Position numbers and translations under genes: made by a program
Source of the DNA: Byssothecium circinans
Taxonomy: Eukaryota > Ascomycota > Dothideomycetes > Pleosporales > Massarinaceae
Reading direction: 5' to 3'
Length of the DNA stretch: 64,000 bases
Assembly (NCBI GenBank): GCA_010015675.1
Contig: ML976979.1
Location: 307,926 to 371,925 of the forward strand
Shown: piece after piece, positions 1-9,175 of the stretch
Layout: each line of letters opens with the position of its first letter
How positions within the stretch are numbered: position 1 is the stretch's first letter
Notes under the pieces: generated by a model
The model's database searches: none
The model's input: only the letters and a program-made list of their open reading frames with translations
What the model was told of the DNA's origin: nothing

Positions 1-250
1 TCATCTCTCTTGTAGGTGGCAAGTGACGCGCTGTGAGTCCTTGTATGTATTTAACAAGCTCTGCCTCTTGTTGTGGAGTAAGCTTTTGTTGCGTTGTTGC
101 TTGAGTCGTTCGCGATGATTGGATCTGCTTATGCCGCCGCGATAGGGTAATACGGTTAACATGATAGTCTGCTGCAATTTTGGTATATGTAAAAGGTTCT
201 CCTGGCTCTAGCGCTTCGATAGCTTCAATTGCAGCCTCAATTGACCCCAT
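1..250 (-). mobile_element. Fot1/pogo-type DDE transposase, N-terminal part, cut by window edge
   Basis: Reading leftwards from an ATG at 250, the frame stays open to the window edge, giving about 83 residues. It starts MGSIEAAIEAIEALEPGEPF and continues with a helix-turn-helix segment (YTKIAADYHVNRITLSRRHK). That is the psq-type DNA-binding start typical of fungal Fot1/pogo transposases, which normally continue into a CENP-B-type HTH and a DDE catalytic domain. No stop or frameshift is seen in the visible part, so the element could be intact further left. The catalytic domain is outside the window, so activity cannot be judged. Family assignment is by recognition of this N-terminus. Confidence 0.72.
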
Positions 251-285
251 AATGATTGAGTTATGACGCGTTCAAGTTTGAGTTG

Positions 286-554
286 TTTTGGTGTTGCGCG
301 ATCGTTGCGCGAACATGATCGTTGCGTGCACGGACACGTTAGCGCCAGCTAGTGCGTCTTACTGGATTTGGCTTAACTTAACCGCGACCTCTGCCTTTCA
401 ACGAGTTTATCTCCACTACCATAACTTTGTTTCAAAAACGAAGAGCGGCATAAGAGCATAGTATATGGATTCTATCCATTTATGTAAAAGGACTACTAAC
501 CTTTTTTTCCTGACCTTATACCGTATATCGCCCCTTTATCGCGCAACACCAAAA
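286..554. repeat. Inverted repeat pair next to the Fot1/pogo transposase
   Basis: The 17-mer TTTTGGTGTTGCGCGAT at 286-302 is the exact reverse complement of 538-554. The pair lies just upstream of the transposase start, where the right end of the element is expected. Short GATCGTTGCG repeats follow the first arm (about 300-326). The outer arm may be the element's terminal repeat and the inner arm a subterminal copy, but the left end is outside the window and cannot be compared. About 2.2 turns of the repeat are unexplained by any gene. Confidence 0.6.
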
Positions 555-912
555 CATATCGACCTTTAATACCATCTATCACGAGTAATATGGGTCAATT
601 AAGGTTGCGCTTGCAGCTATGGAAAGCAGCATGCGATTGTACCGACAAGCGCGCTAGGGGATATCTAGTGCATTATGCACGTGAACTGGCCATGGACGGT
701 GCTAGACTACGCGCAGGAGAGCGACACGTGAGGCCGGGATTATTGGGCGGCAAAGCAAGCGGTGGGATACAAATCGGCTGGTAGAGGAAGATCAGAGACT
801 GGTGGAGAGGTATGTAGAGGGCGAGGACGGGGTGAGATGGTGCAGGATTGGGGTGTTGGACGAGTTTTTCGACGGACGGGAGGGGAGGGGGGGGAGGGGG
901 CGCCGGGGGGGG
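555..912. other. Intergenic, no gene seen
   Basis: Only short overlapping open frames without recognisable domains. A G-rich tract lies around 875-912. I see nothing else. Confidence 0.5.
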
Positions 913-1611
913 CTATGAAGAGGGTGTATGGCATTGAACGTTGCCTTGCGCTAAGTCACGCATGAGACCGAACAAACTGGCTTTCCAGTCCCCTTCGAGC
1001 GAACAACTTCTTGCGTTATGACGCGACTGGTCCAGGAACCGTTTCACATGGGTCGCCAGCTGCGACTCGTGTTCTGTTGTACCCATTACGTCCTCCAAAC
1101 ACTCAGCTTTCAGTATATGTCGCACCCTGCGTTCGATCTCCTGTGGGAGTTCGATCAGGTCGTCAATGAGGACTCCAGTGTAAGACATATTCTGTGTACG
1201 GTACGTTTGCGGCGACGGTCGCTTGCTAGGACTGGGCGTTCGAGAAGTACGTGTAGGACTCTTAGAGGGTCGTCTCCCACGGCTGGACGACACAGATGTG
1301 CTTCGTGGTGTTGGTGGTGCGGCCATCATGTCAGGATCGCTCTCAGCCGGGCAGTTCTCGAGCCAGCGCTGTATTGACGTCGCGCGCTTGTCTGACACGG
1401 GCTGCTGTATGTTCTCGAGCGCTTCCTCGTTGAGTGCGAATGACTGTGAGGACGCATGCGACAGCTGTGACGTTGGGTTCGATGGGTCCAGAGGGGGCGG
1501 AGATGTGCGGCGTGTCTCGGGGTTAACATGTCCCGTTTTGCGACGCTTAGAAATGCGGCCGGGACATTGTGATTGCTGCACGGCGTCGACATTGGAGACT
1601 GAGCGCTTCAT
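913..1611 (-). CDS. Truncated fungal protein resembling PD-(D/E)XK nuclease-like family N-terminus
   Basis: A 232-residue single-exon frame starting MKRSVSNVDAVQQ. It has a low-complexity Ser/Pro/Arg-rich half (residues about 10-140, including SKSPTRTSRTPSPSKRPSP), then TGVLIDDLIELPQEIERRVR and an amphipathic segment. The WLEN motif in the first half and the VLIDDLIELP block recall the N-terminal region of a large fungal family annotated as PD-(D/E)XK nuclease-like. Those proteins continue for several hundred residues into the nuclease core. Here the frame stops before any core motif, so it is probably a truncated or decayed copy beside a transposon. It could instead be an unrelated short protein. 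Confidence 0.42.
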   Translation of the reverse strand: MKRSVSNVDAVQQSQCPGRISKRRKTGHVNPETRRTSPPPLDPSNPTSQLSHASSQSFALNEEALENIQQPVSDKRATSIQRWLENCPAESDPDMMAAPPTPRSTSVSSSRGRRPSKSPTRTSRTPSPSKRPSPQTYRTQNMSYTGVLIDDLIELPQEIERRVRHILKAECLEDVMGTTEHESQLATHVKRFLDQSRHNARSCSLEGDWKASLFGLMRDLAQGNVQCHTPSS

Positions 1612-1912
1612 TACAAATGTGTTACAAAAGGCTAGAGGCTTATTAGATTGTGTAAGTGCGTCGTTAAGGGTAGCAACTCGTGGTGTTGTAGAATGTTTCG
1701 ACGATCATAACGATCGAGAAAATCTCGGGCATTGGAGGATGAACATCATTGAAGGAACGACAGGGGTGAATTTGTGCCCTTATGACTAAGCTAGTGCGCC
1801 AATCATAGCTTCCATCCCGACCGCTTTGATTCCGACCTCAACCCATCTCTCGGATCCTATTACCAAATTGCCCATTGGACTTGCACCATATTGCTAAACC
1901 GCATCGGAAACC

Positions 1913-2495
1913 TCAGACAGAGGGGTCATTGCTCGGGTTGCTCTCCGACCACACGTTGTTGATCTCATCGTCAGCATCGCCGCGAGGAGCGTTAGACGGG
2001 TTGCTCTCCGACCAGACGTTGTTAATGAGGTCATCGGCATCGGAGCGAGGCGCATTGCTGGGGTTGCTCTCCGACCAAACATTGTTGATGAGGTCGTCGG
2101 CGTCATCACGGGGAGCATTGGACGGGTTGCTCTCCGACCAGACGTTGTTGATGAGATCATCGGCATCGGAGCGAGGCGCGTTGCTGGGGTTGCTCTCGGA
2201 CCAGACGTTGTTGATCAAGTCATCAGCATCATCACGTGGAGCGTTGCTGGGGTTGCTCTCGGACCACACGTTGTTGATGAGGTCGTCGGCATCATCGCGG
2301 GGAGCGTTGCTTGGGTTGCTTTCAGACCAGACGTTATTGATCAGGTCATCGGCATCGTCACGAGAAGTGAGCCCACGTGTCGCTACACCAAGTCAGCATT
2401 GAATATGAAGGATTCCAAGATCGAGAACGCCTACGGATCTTGTACGGTAGAGCAAGCACCGTGCTCGCGAAGAGGACGACCGGAACGAGACGCAT
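1913..2495 (-). CDS. Secreted 21-residue tandem-repeat protein, candidate RiPP precursor
   Basis: Two exons: 2435-2495 and 1913-2382. The 52-bp intron (2383-2434) has donor GTAGGC, branch GCTGAC and acceptor TAG. The 176-residue product begins MRLVPVVLFASTVLA, a clear signal peptide that only splicing joins to the repeats. Residues 28-174 are exactly seven 21-residue units; residues 175-176 are the tail. Each unit has Arg, then D/S/G, then DADDLINNVWSESNPSNAP; the last unit has E for L and D for A. Established: fungal dikaritin precursors have a signal peptide and repeats, are cut by Kex2-type proteases, and are cyclised by UstYa/DUF3328 proteins. Two such genes lie 3.3-5.2 kb away. Odd: units are separated by Pro-Arg rather than the usual Lys-Arg, and Trp replaces the Tyr common in known cores. 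Alternative: a secreted repeat effector or wall protein. Confidence 0.75.
1922..2362 (-). repeat. Seven-copy 63-bp tandem repeat (coding)
   Basis: Seven head-to-tail 63-bp units, 441 bp with no partial copy. On the + strand each carries a variant of GGGTTGCT(C/T)TC(C/G)GACCA. Differences are mainly third-codon changes plus the variable codon after Arg, so the repeat keeps its reading frame and protein sequence. This suggests selection or gene conversion on the encoded peptide rather than neutral satellite drift. Confidence 0.95.
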
Positions 2496-3534
2496 TTTGG
2501 CAGAGTTTGGGCTTGAGGAGATTAAGCAAATGAAAAATTTGGGACACGAACTCAGTCAAATTGACCACGAGTATCAACGAATATCCTCACTTGGGCGACT
2601 TATATATGGTTGGAGAGTCGGCTGCTGATGTAGGGTAGGATACGCGCGCTTCCCGGCAGAACCAGGATGTGTACCCTAGCGCTGGGGACGCATACGATGC
2701 ATCATCTTCTTCCAGGGTCTGCTTCGTGCAGCTCCATTCAGTACCTAGGTAGTTCGTGGCCTGGCATGAATGGTCCGGCATCGGGCAAGCCCTGAGATCG
2801 TATCCAACGGCTATCATACGGCAGGTCGACTGAGACTTTACCATTCGATCGAGATCGGAATGTAGGGATGTATACCCAGGGCTGATCATGGGTTTGATGC
2901 CCGTTGTACACGCGCGGGGACCGTTGCTCTGGGCCCGACCGTTGAAGCCAATGACTGATCGATCACGGCGCTTTTCAGATCTTGGCTGACTTTAGCGCAG
3001 CGTCCTCTCATTACGCCGAAGCGGAGCTTGATGACCATTTCCACTGCTCAGTAGTACAAATCGGGCAGCTGGACATTTTGAATGCAAGGCAATATCGAAG
3101 CGGACTTCGACCCATGCCAGTACCTTTACTTTTCACCTCCTCTACACCTGTTACGAGATTACACGACATTCAATTTGTATTTGCCAATGCTCTACCTGAG
3201 GAATCAATCCCGAGCTCCGGTCAGTAGGCTTCAACCTCCACATCATCCAATCACGTATCTTGAAGATCAGTATGCTCTACACCGCTATGGCACAGGAAGA
3301 ACCAAGGAATTATCATTCCGACAAGGCAAATGCACTCAGTGGCCTTACAGCTCAGCTCAGCACGAATCTGCAGCGTCTCACTCCAGCATCGATCCGTACA
3401 CGAATGCATGCATACATTACAGAGGCCTCATGTTGAGGGACAAGGTCCATGCCTGTTCATCCGAACAACTCAGTGTTACCTAGTACAACCTCTTCACCGA
3501 TCATACACATAACGGGGGCGTCTATCTACCCCAA
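2496..3534. other. Intergenic upstream of the repeat protein
   Basis: About 1 kb holding the presumed promoter of the repeat-protein gene (leftwards) and the 3' region of the aldehyde dehydrogenase. A minus-strand frame at 2587-2889 has five cysteines but no recognisable domain, and I do not call it a gene. The plus-strand frames here look non-coding. Confidence 0.5.
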
Positions 3535-5146
3535 TCAGTCATCCCAGGTTACAGCCTTGGTCACTAGGAATTCCTCCATTCCCTGCTCGGCGTTGAACCT
3601 ACCCCACCCGCTGTTTTTAATACCGCCGAATGGAAGTGCAGTCTCATCATGGATGGTCATGCTGTTGATGTGGACGGCACTGTCATTGTTAGCCTGTTTT
3701 CGGACGCACACTCGGATACTTCGCTCACCCTGATTCGAGTCTCTTCGCAATCGCAAGGCCCTTGCGCAGGTCTTTGGTGAATACTGAAGCCGAGAGGCCG
3801 TATCTGGACCCGTTCGCAAGGTTCACGGCTTCTTCTTCGGACCCAACGACTGTGAGTGCTACGACAGGTCCGAATGACTCTTCATCCCAGATATCGGTCG
3901 ATTGGTCGACGCCTTCAAGTACTGTAGGAATAAGAGCTGTGCCTGGCAAGGTCTCCTTCCCACCGTCTCCGAAGACTACCGAAGCACCTTTGTCGATGGC
4001 TTGTGACAGCAGACCTTGGAGTCTGCTCTTTGATGCATTTGACACCACTCTTGGCAATGGTTGCTCTCCTGCGCCCTTGGCCAATCCTTCCTTCAAGATT
4101 TGGCTGAATTGCGCAGCGATGCTGCTCTGGACGATGATATGATCCGTTGCCATGCAGATTTGCCCGGCCTGCATATATCAATACTGAACCTCTCAGAGTA
4201 TGTATGGCACTCACGTTGATCAGGGAACCAGCAATGCATGACTGCGCGGCCAACCCTAGATCTGCATCTTCTAGCACAATTGCGCTGTTCTTGCCGCCAA
4301 GTTCCATCAAGCAAGGCTTCAGATTTTCGCCACAAGTTCGAGCCACTTTCCTGCCCACTGCTGCACTTCCAGTGAAGTTGATCTTGCGGACCGCCGGATG
4401 CTCAATGATCGTGTTCACGATTTCGGCAGCTTGCTCAGGCGGGCATGAGAGGACGTTTACAACACCCTTTGGCAGTCCAGCCTCGTGAAATGCCTTCCCA
4501 ATGGCCCAATAGCTCCTGGGAGTCAATTCTGACCCTTTCAAGATTGAAGTGTTTCCTGTTGCAATTGCGGTGGCAGCTGAACGGATAGCAAACACGAAAG
4601 GTGCGTTCCTAATTCGAAGTTAGTGAACGGCTTGGGGTCGAAGATTGCTAAAGGTCGAGTTTCCTACCATGGGCATATGCCTAGTGTAACGCCATACGGC
4701 TCTTTATACACGATACTGCTCTGGCCTTCTTGCTGAACCGTTGGGACGAATCCTGTTATGCTCAAAGACCTTCCAGCTAGGTCTTTCAACATTTGCACCG
4801 CCAAAGGAAGCACAAAGAACTGTGCCACAAAGTTCTCCGCGCCCATCTCAGTCGACATGTAGCTCGCATATTCTGCTGCATTTACTTCCAAGACCGCTGC
4901 AGTCTTGAGAAGGACTTCCGAGCGAACTGCAGGTTTAGTTTTCGACCAACTCTTGAACGCTTCTTGAGAGGTTTCCACGGCCCGAATCGCATCTTCGCGA
5001 CTCGCAGCTACTGCATTCCAGCAGATGTCGTTCGAGACTGGACTGAACACATCAAAGGTATCTTGACGCAGTTCCTCCTGTCCGTCAATCCATAGCGGTA
5101 CAGTGACGCTCGTTCCATTCTGCGCGGGCGCTGGTGAGAAGGCCAT
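3535..5146 (-). CDS. NAD(P)-dependent aldehyde dehydrogenase (salicylaldehyde/vanillin dehydrogenase-like)
   Basis: Four exons: 4668-5146, 4215-4608, 3729-4168, 3535-3679; introns 49-59 bp; 485 residues, normal for the ALDH superfamily. Start is MAFSPAPAQNGTSV. Visible motifs: MELGGKNSAIVLEDADL with the catalytic-base Glu, AGQICMATDHIIV with the catalytic Cys, and SFGPVVAL and ALPFGGIKNSGWGRF in the C-terminal half. The enzyme should oxidise an aldehyde to the acid. The sequence resembles the aromatic-aldehyde group, but the substrate cannot be fixed. It is divergent from the first UstYa gene across 675 bp and next to the repeat precursor, so it could be a tailoring enzyme of the proposed cluster (inference) or an unrelated catabolic gene. 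Confidence 0.88.
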
Positions 5147-5821
5147 TTTCCTAGCTAATGTCAAAGACAAGATTGGCGTCGGCAATAGTGGGCGTAAAAT
5201 GAGGTAAGAAATGGCGTGCGCTGGCTTCAAGCCTCCCAGCGATAACCTGGAGTAGCGAAGTCGCGCTGCTTCAGCGTTGCATGTTTCTGCGCCGCAATCT
5301 ACCAACCGTCTCACTGTGATACCCGAAATTCTAGACCCAACAGCAACCCCATTTGAACGGACGTTTCCTGCAGCCTGATCCCCGACGCCGGGACAGCCCG
5401 TGCAGCGTTTACCCGTATTTCGCACGGATCACTCATTTGGGCAAGCCATTGGAGCACGGCTCGCACGGCAATCGAACGCCACGTCCGATCTAACGGTCTA
5501 TGTCAGCTCGTAATCTGGGCTTGGAACTACCGGTCAGCCGAGATCCTCCTCTGGGAAGGTGTTTTGAGATAATCCGCTAGATAACGGTTGGACCCCAAAC
5601 GGCTAATACCTAAGCGAGCACAGCGCTAGCGCTGTACGTACGTATGGACGTGCTGGGACGCAATCGACCGATCGGTACTACGGCATACGCCGGTCTCGTT
5701 TGCTCTCATGATCGTGGCGAGAAGCTGAGAGAAGAATGTGGGAGGCGAGCATGTGAAGTGTTGGACTGTCAGGTCGCTGCCACTCGAAGGTTTCACATTT
5801 TGCAGCCCGCAAACTCACAAT
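5147..5821. promoter_or_regulatory. Shared divergent promoter region, ALDH / UstYa-A
   Basis: A 675-bp interval between the start codons of the leftward aldehyde dehydrogenase and the rightward UstYa-like gene. Divergent pairs in fungal clusters are often co-regulated from such an interval. A TACGTACGTA palindrome lies near 5635-5644. No defined factor site can be assigned. Confidence 0.4.
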
Positions 5822-6755
5822 ATGCCATCTTGGAACTACGCAAAGTTAGGCGAGGATGAAAATGGGAGCTTGCATAATACCAGGGACACTTCTGCTTCCA
5901 TTGTAAAGAAATTGAGGCTGTATCAAGTGGCTGTAGGGATACTCCTCATCCTGAATGTCGGGTTTGTGAGTGCATGGTGGAGGTCGTCTACCAACTGCGT
6001 CCGGCCTCAATTAGTGTATTGTAAGCGGTCACTTCCTTTTGCTTTAAGTCTGTATTGACGATTTGTAGCTCCGGCAAAGGGTGCCATAAAGTACGAGAAA
6101 AAGCGATTATTCCGAGATATCGATAACAACGTCTACGCGGGCAAACCACGGCCTGAACACGATGAAGCATGGGCAAAACTCATCGAACGTACGTAAACTC
6201 ATATTTTTCAATGTAAATAGTGCAAACTTACAGTGTTTAGCCATCACTATTAAGGTGTCACAGAAGGAGCTGGATATAATCGGCGAGGAATCGATCGCGC
6301 TCAAAGATGGCTCTGGCTTCATCGCTGAGACTGCCGTTTACCACGAACTTCACTGCATCGTGAGTCACTCCTCCCTTCATCAACCATCTCTTCTGATGAT
6401 GAGCTAGAAACGCATTCGTCGCCATCTCTACCTCGATCACTACTATCCGAATATGACAGAAGATGCAAGACTGCGTGAAGGGCCACACATCGGTAAGAAA
6501 CTCATACTGCTCTCAACATTCGACTCCTGTAGGCTTAATCCTTTATTAGATCATTGCCTTGAATATATGCGCGAAGCAACAATGTGCAGAGGCGACACAA
6601 CTCTTTCCTCCTTCCGATGGGCAGCACATAAACCCTTCTCGCATGTGTATAGTGACCATGAGTGCGTCAACTGGCAGAGACTGGATACATGGGCGAGGTC
6701 GAGAATGGTGGATATGTCTGACAAGTCGATCTTGGCTCCTGAACTGCCCATGTAG
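5822..6755 (+). CDS. UstYa/DUF3328 family protein A (putative RiPP cyclising oxidase)
   Basis: Five exons: 5822-6020, 6069-6188, 6241-6359, 6408-6492, 6550-6755; introns 48-57 bp; 242 residues, typical for the family. Start is MPSWNYAKLGEDENGS. One membrane segment at residues about 34-52 (YQVAVGILLILNVGFVSAW). Then comes the family block around PEHDEAWAKL and the two diagnostic HxxHC motifs, HELHC at 141-145 and HIDHC at 173-177, followed by LEYMREATMCRGD and HECVNW. Established: UstYa-family proteins catalyse oxidative ring closure or hydroxylation in ustiloxin, phomopsin, asperipin and cyclochlorotine biosynthesis, using the His/Cys motifs. It converges with a second family member whose stop lies only 85 bp away. 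Substrate by inference: the repeat peptide encoded at 1913-2495. Confidence 0.92.
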
Positions 6756-6840
6756 TAGCGCACAGCAACGAAATCAAGCATCTCGTCACACATTTCATTT
6801 TTTTATCATTGTGTACGCTAAGGCCTGCTGCTGGACCCGA

Positions 6841-7710
6841 TCACCCACCATGCCCATGTCCATGACCCTTCTTCCCTTCCTGCCCTTCGGCCGACAGTAT
6901 AGTCCATCCGTCATTATTCCGCCACCTCTCTGCCCACTCCACAACATCCCAATAATTTCTACATTGTCTCTCGACTCCCCACCCATCCGTCACTCCGCTG
7001 CCCTTCTCCGGCTTTTCGAAGTTTGTATCCGCAGCACACATCAACGCTTGCCTGACGTAATCAAAGCAATGCTGTATGTGACTAACAACCGTCCGCGCCT
7101 TTACCTCCTCGAGATATGGGTCTCTGTACGACGAATTTTTGAGGACAGCGTTGTCGTGGAGGGATATGTAGTAGGCTACGCGGATGGTATGGAGACAGTG
7201 GATCTCGTGGAATACGGAGAGTGAGGCGTTGGTCGGAGCAAGCGTGGGGTGCGTTACGAAGCCCCTCCCATCTAATGATGGATCAGCATGTACTTTGAGA
7301 GTTTGAGGGCGAGCAAACCGTACCTGGAATGATGGATTGCCATGCTGCTTCAGATTCCGGACTTGGTTTATCGGCGAATGTGTGGTTCATCTGCCATACT
7401 GACTTCGTGGTTCCTAATTGGCCTTTTGGCTTTCCGTTAGCACAAAAGACAGAAGTTCGAGGTTGATGCATCACTGACCTGGAAATCCATCGGTATCACT
7501 ATTCCAACTTATCTTCGGCATCTGTCCAACTAAGACACCCACCACGAACGCGAATACTGCTATGACGAGTCCATATACAAAATTGGTCGTCTGCTGCCTT
7601 CGCGCATGCTCTCTTCTCGCACTTCCACCCTCAACCGCAGTCTCACCATCATCACCATCTAAACTCTGATATTTCTGCGGTTGTGGAAGGAAAGCTTTCA
7701 CTTTCTCCAT
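6841..7710 (-). CDS. UstYa/DUF3328 family protein B (putative RiPP cyclising oxidase)
   Basis: Three exons: 7479-7710, 7324-7413, 6841-7271; introns 65 and 52 bp; 250 residues. Start is MEKVKAFLPQPQKYQSL. One membrane segment at about 44-63 (FVYGLVIAVFAFVVGVLVGQ), then SPESEAAWQSIIPDGRGFV and the two family motifs, HEIHC at 129-133 and HIQHC at 172-176, followed by FDYVRQALMCAAD. The tail ends in a His/Gly run (GHGHGHGG), which could bind metal. Known RiPP clusters usually carry two or more UstYa paralogues, such as UstYa and UstYb. This one differs strongly from protein A, so the two are not a recent duplication. It is convergent with protein A. Confidence 0.92.
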
Positions 7711-9175
7711 GGCTCGCTCGCTCAGCGACGTCGTGAAGCACTCCCGTCGTTCGTAGGCTGAATTCAGAAGCGCAGATCAAACGCCACTGGCAGACTCCAC
7801 ACCCGTTGCCGCAGCCACGATCGCCGTTCCGCAGCCAAAGCCGTACCCGTATCCGTATTATCTCCCGATATGAGGTCGACGTGCAGTATCCAATAGAATG
7901 ACTTCGTATTTTCAGCGGCGCACGGTCCTTGGAGTGTACGCAATGAATCCTACCACCGGTTGTACGATCACCGTTGTAACCCCACGACAGCTGACCTGCA
8001 GTGCAACCTTCGAAGCTGAACTTCCGCGCCGCACTCCAACAAGTTTTCGTAGAGATTGTATGCACACTCCAAGCCACCAAAATGCAAAGTACGCGAATTC
8101 CAACGAAAAGAAAACGTTATAATCGAACTGAGTTTTCCCCGCGAAGCATGGTGCGCTGGGCTCGGATTCATATTACCGTCCAGTATTATTATTACAAAAT
8201 CGCAGCATGCATGCTCGTCGGTTGCAGCCGTCCTACATGCTGTGTAATAATACCAAGAAAATGCATCAGCGCGCCGAGCGCCCCAACAGGAAGCTCGTTA
8301 CAATGATTGGAGGAATGAGATCTTACAGGCGCTTAACAAGTGGTTTGCCTTAAGGTTCGGTCCGATGGATGGCTTGTGAAAATCCGTATTACATGCATGT
8401 AGACCCACCTCATGCACTATGCGGGCAGTGGGCGGATTGTAGGAGGGGAAGCCCAACAGAATCAAAGGATGAGTGGACTGTTAGTGACCCCACTACAGCG
8501 TATCGTATCGTAGCATACAGCAGCTACTAGGGTGTGGTTATTATTGCTGACGAGTGGAAGAAGATGGAAGCCAGGGGTTGTAGTCCGAGACCATATGTGT
8601 AGCTGAGTTGTACGATAGCGGATTCCCGGCATACGAGCGTGGACGATAGATTGTGGGCCAATAGGTTGACCCAAGACTTTGAGGTCCGTTGTTGGGTCAC
8701 GGAACGTCAAACAACCCTCACCGTCGCATCGTGCATACTCCCTCATGGGGTGCTTATAGGGCGAGAAGGGATGTTCGAGATGAGGTGAATGGGATATTTT
8801 GGGAAGTCAACGGGTTGAAAGAAGAGAAAGGCTGGCAAGTCACCTGCTGCAACAGGTGGATGGTTTAGATACGAGACCTCCGAGGTCAGCCAAGTCAATT
8901 GAATAGGTGTGCTGGTGCGTGCCCTTCCGCTCCGTAAGGAAATTCCCGTTCAGCACTGTGAAACTTGATCTGGATTCTAAATTACAGCGGCTGCAGCCTC
9001 GCTCAGCTCATCTTTCGTCGACTCATGGCAGCATCGAACTACTCCTACGCCGCAGGTACACATCCATCGTCCCTCGCCTTTTGTTGCTTTTTGCGGTAAG
9101 CAGCCACTGGATAGCCGCTCAACGTCTATTGCGACATCGCTTGGGCTTGAGTGTATTTGACCGACTCTCTTCATC
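7711..9175. other. Intergenic, no gene recognised
   Basis: About 1.5 kb between the divergent UstYa-B and rhodopsin-domain genes. A minus-strand frame at 7652-8080 is open for 142 codons and Cys/Gly-rich, but overlaps the UstYa-B start, has no known domain and is not called. The rest holds only short frames. Confidence 0.5.

Noticed and set aside
1223..1789. Plus-strand 188-codon frame
   Set aside because: Antisense to the nuclease-like fragment; no domain and unusual composition.
1875..2402. Plus-strand 175-codon frame with repeated GLLSDQTLLMRSSASSRGAL-type units
   Set aside because: It is the antisense shadow of the spliced minus-strand repeat protein, which has a signal peptide and proper splice sites; the plus strand has neither.
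3762..4488. Plus-strand frames across the aldehyde dehydrogenase
   Set aside because: They lie opposite conserved ALDH motifs and have no motifs of their own.
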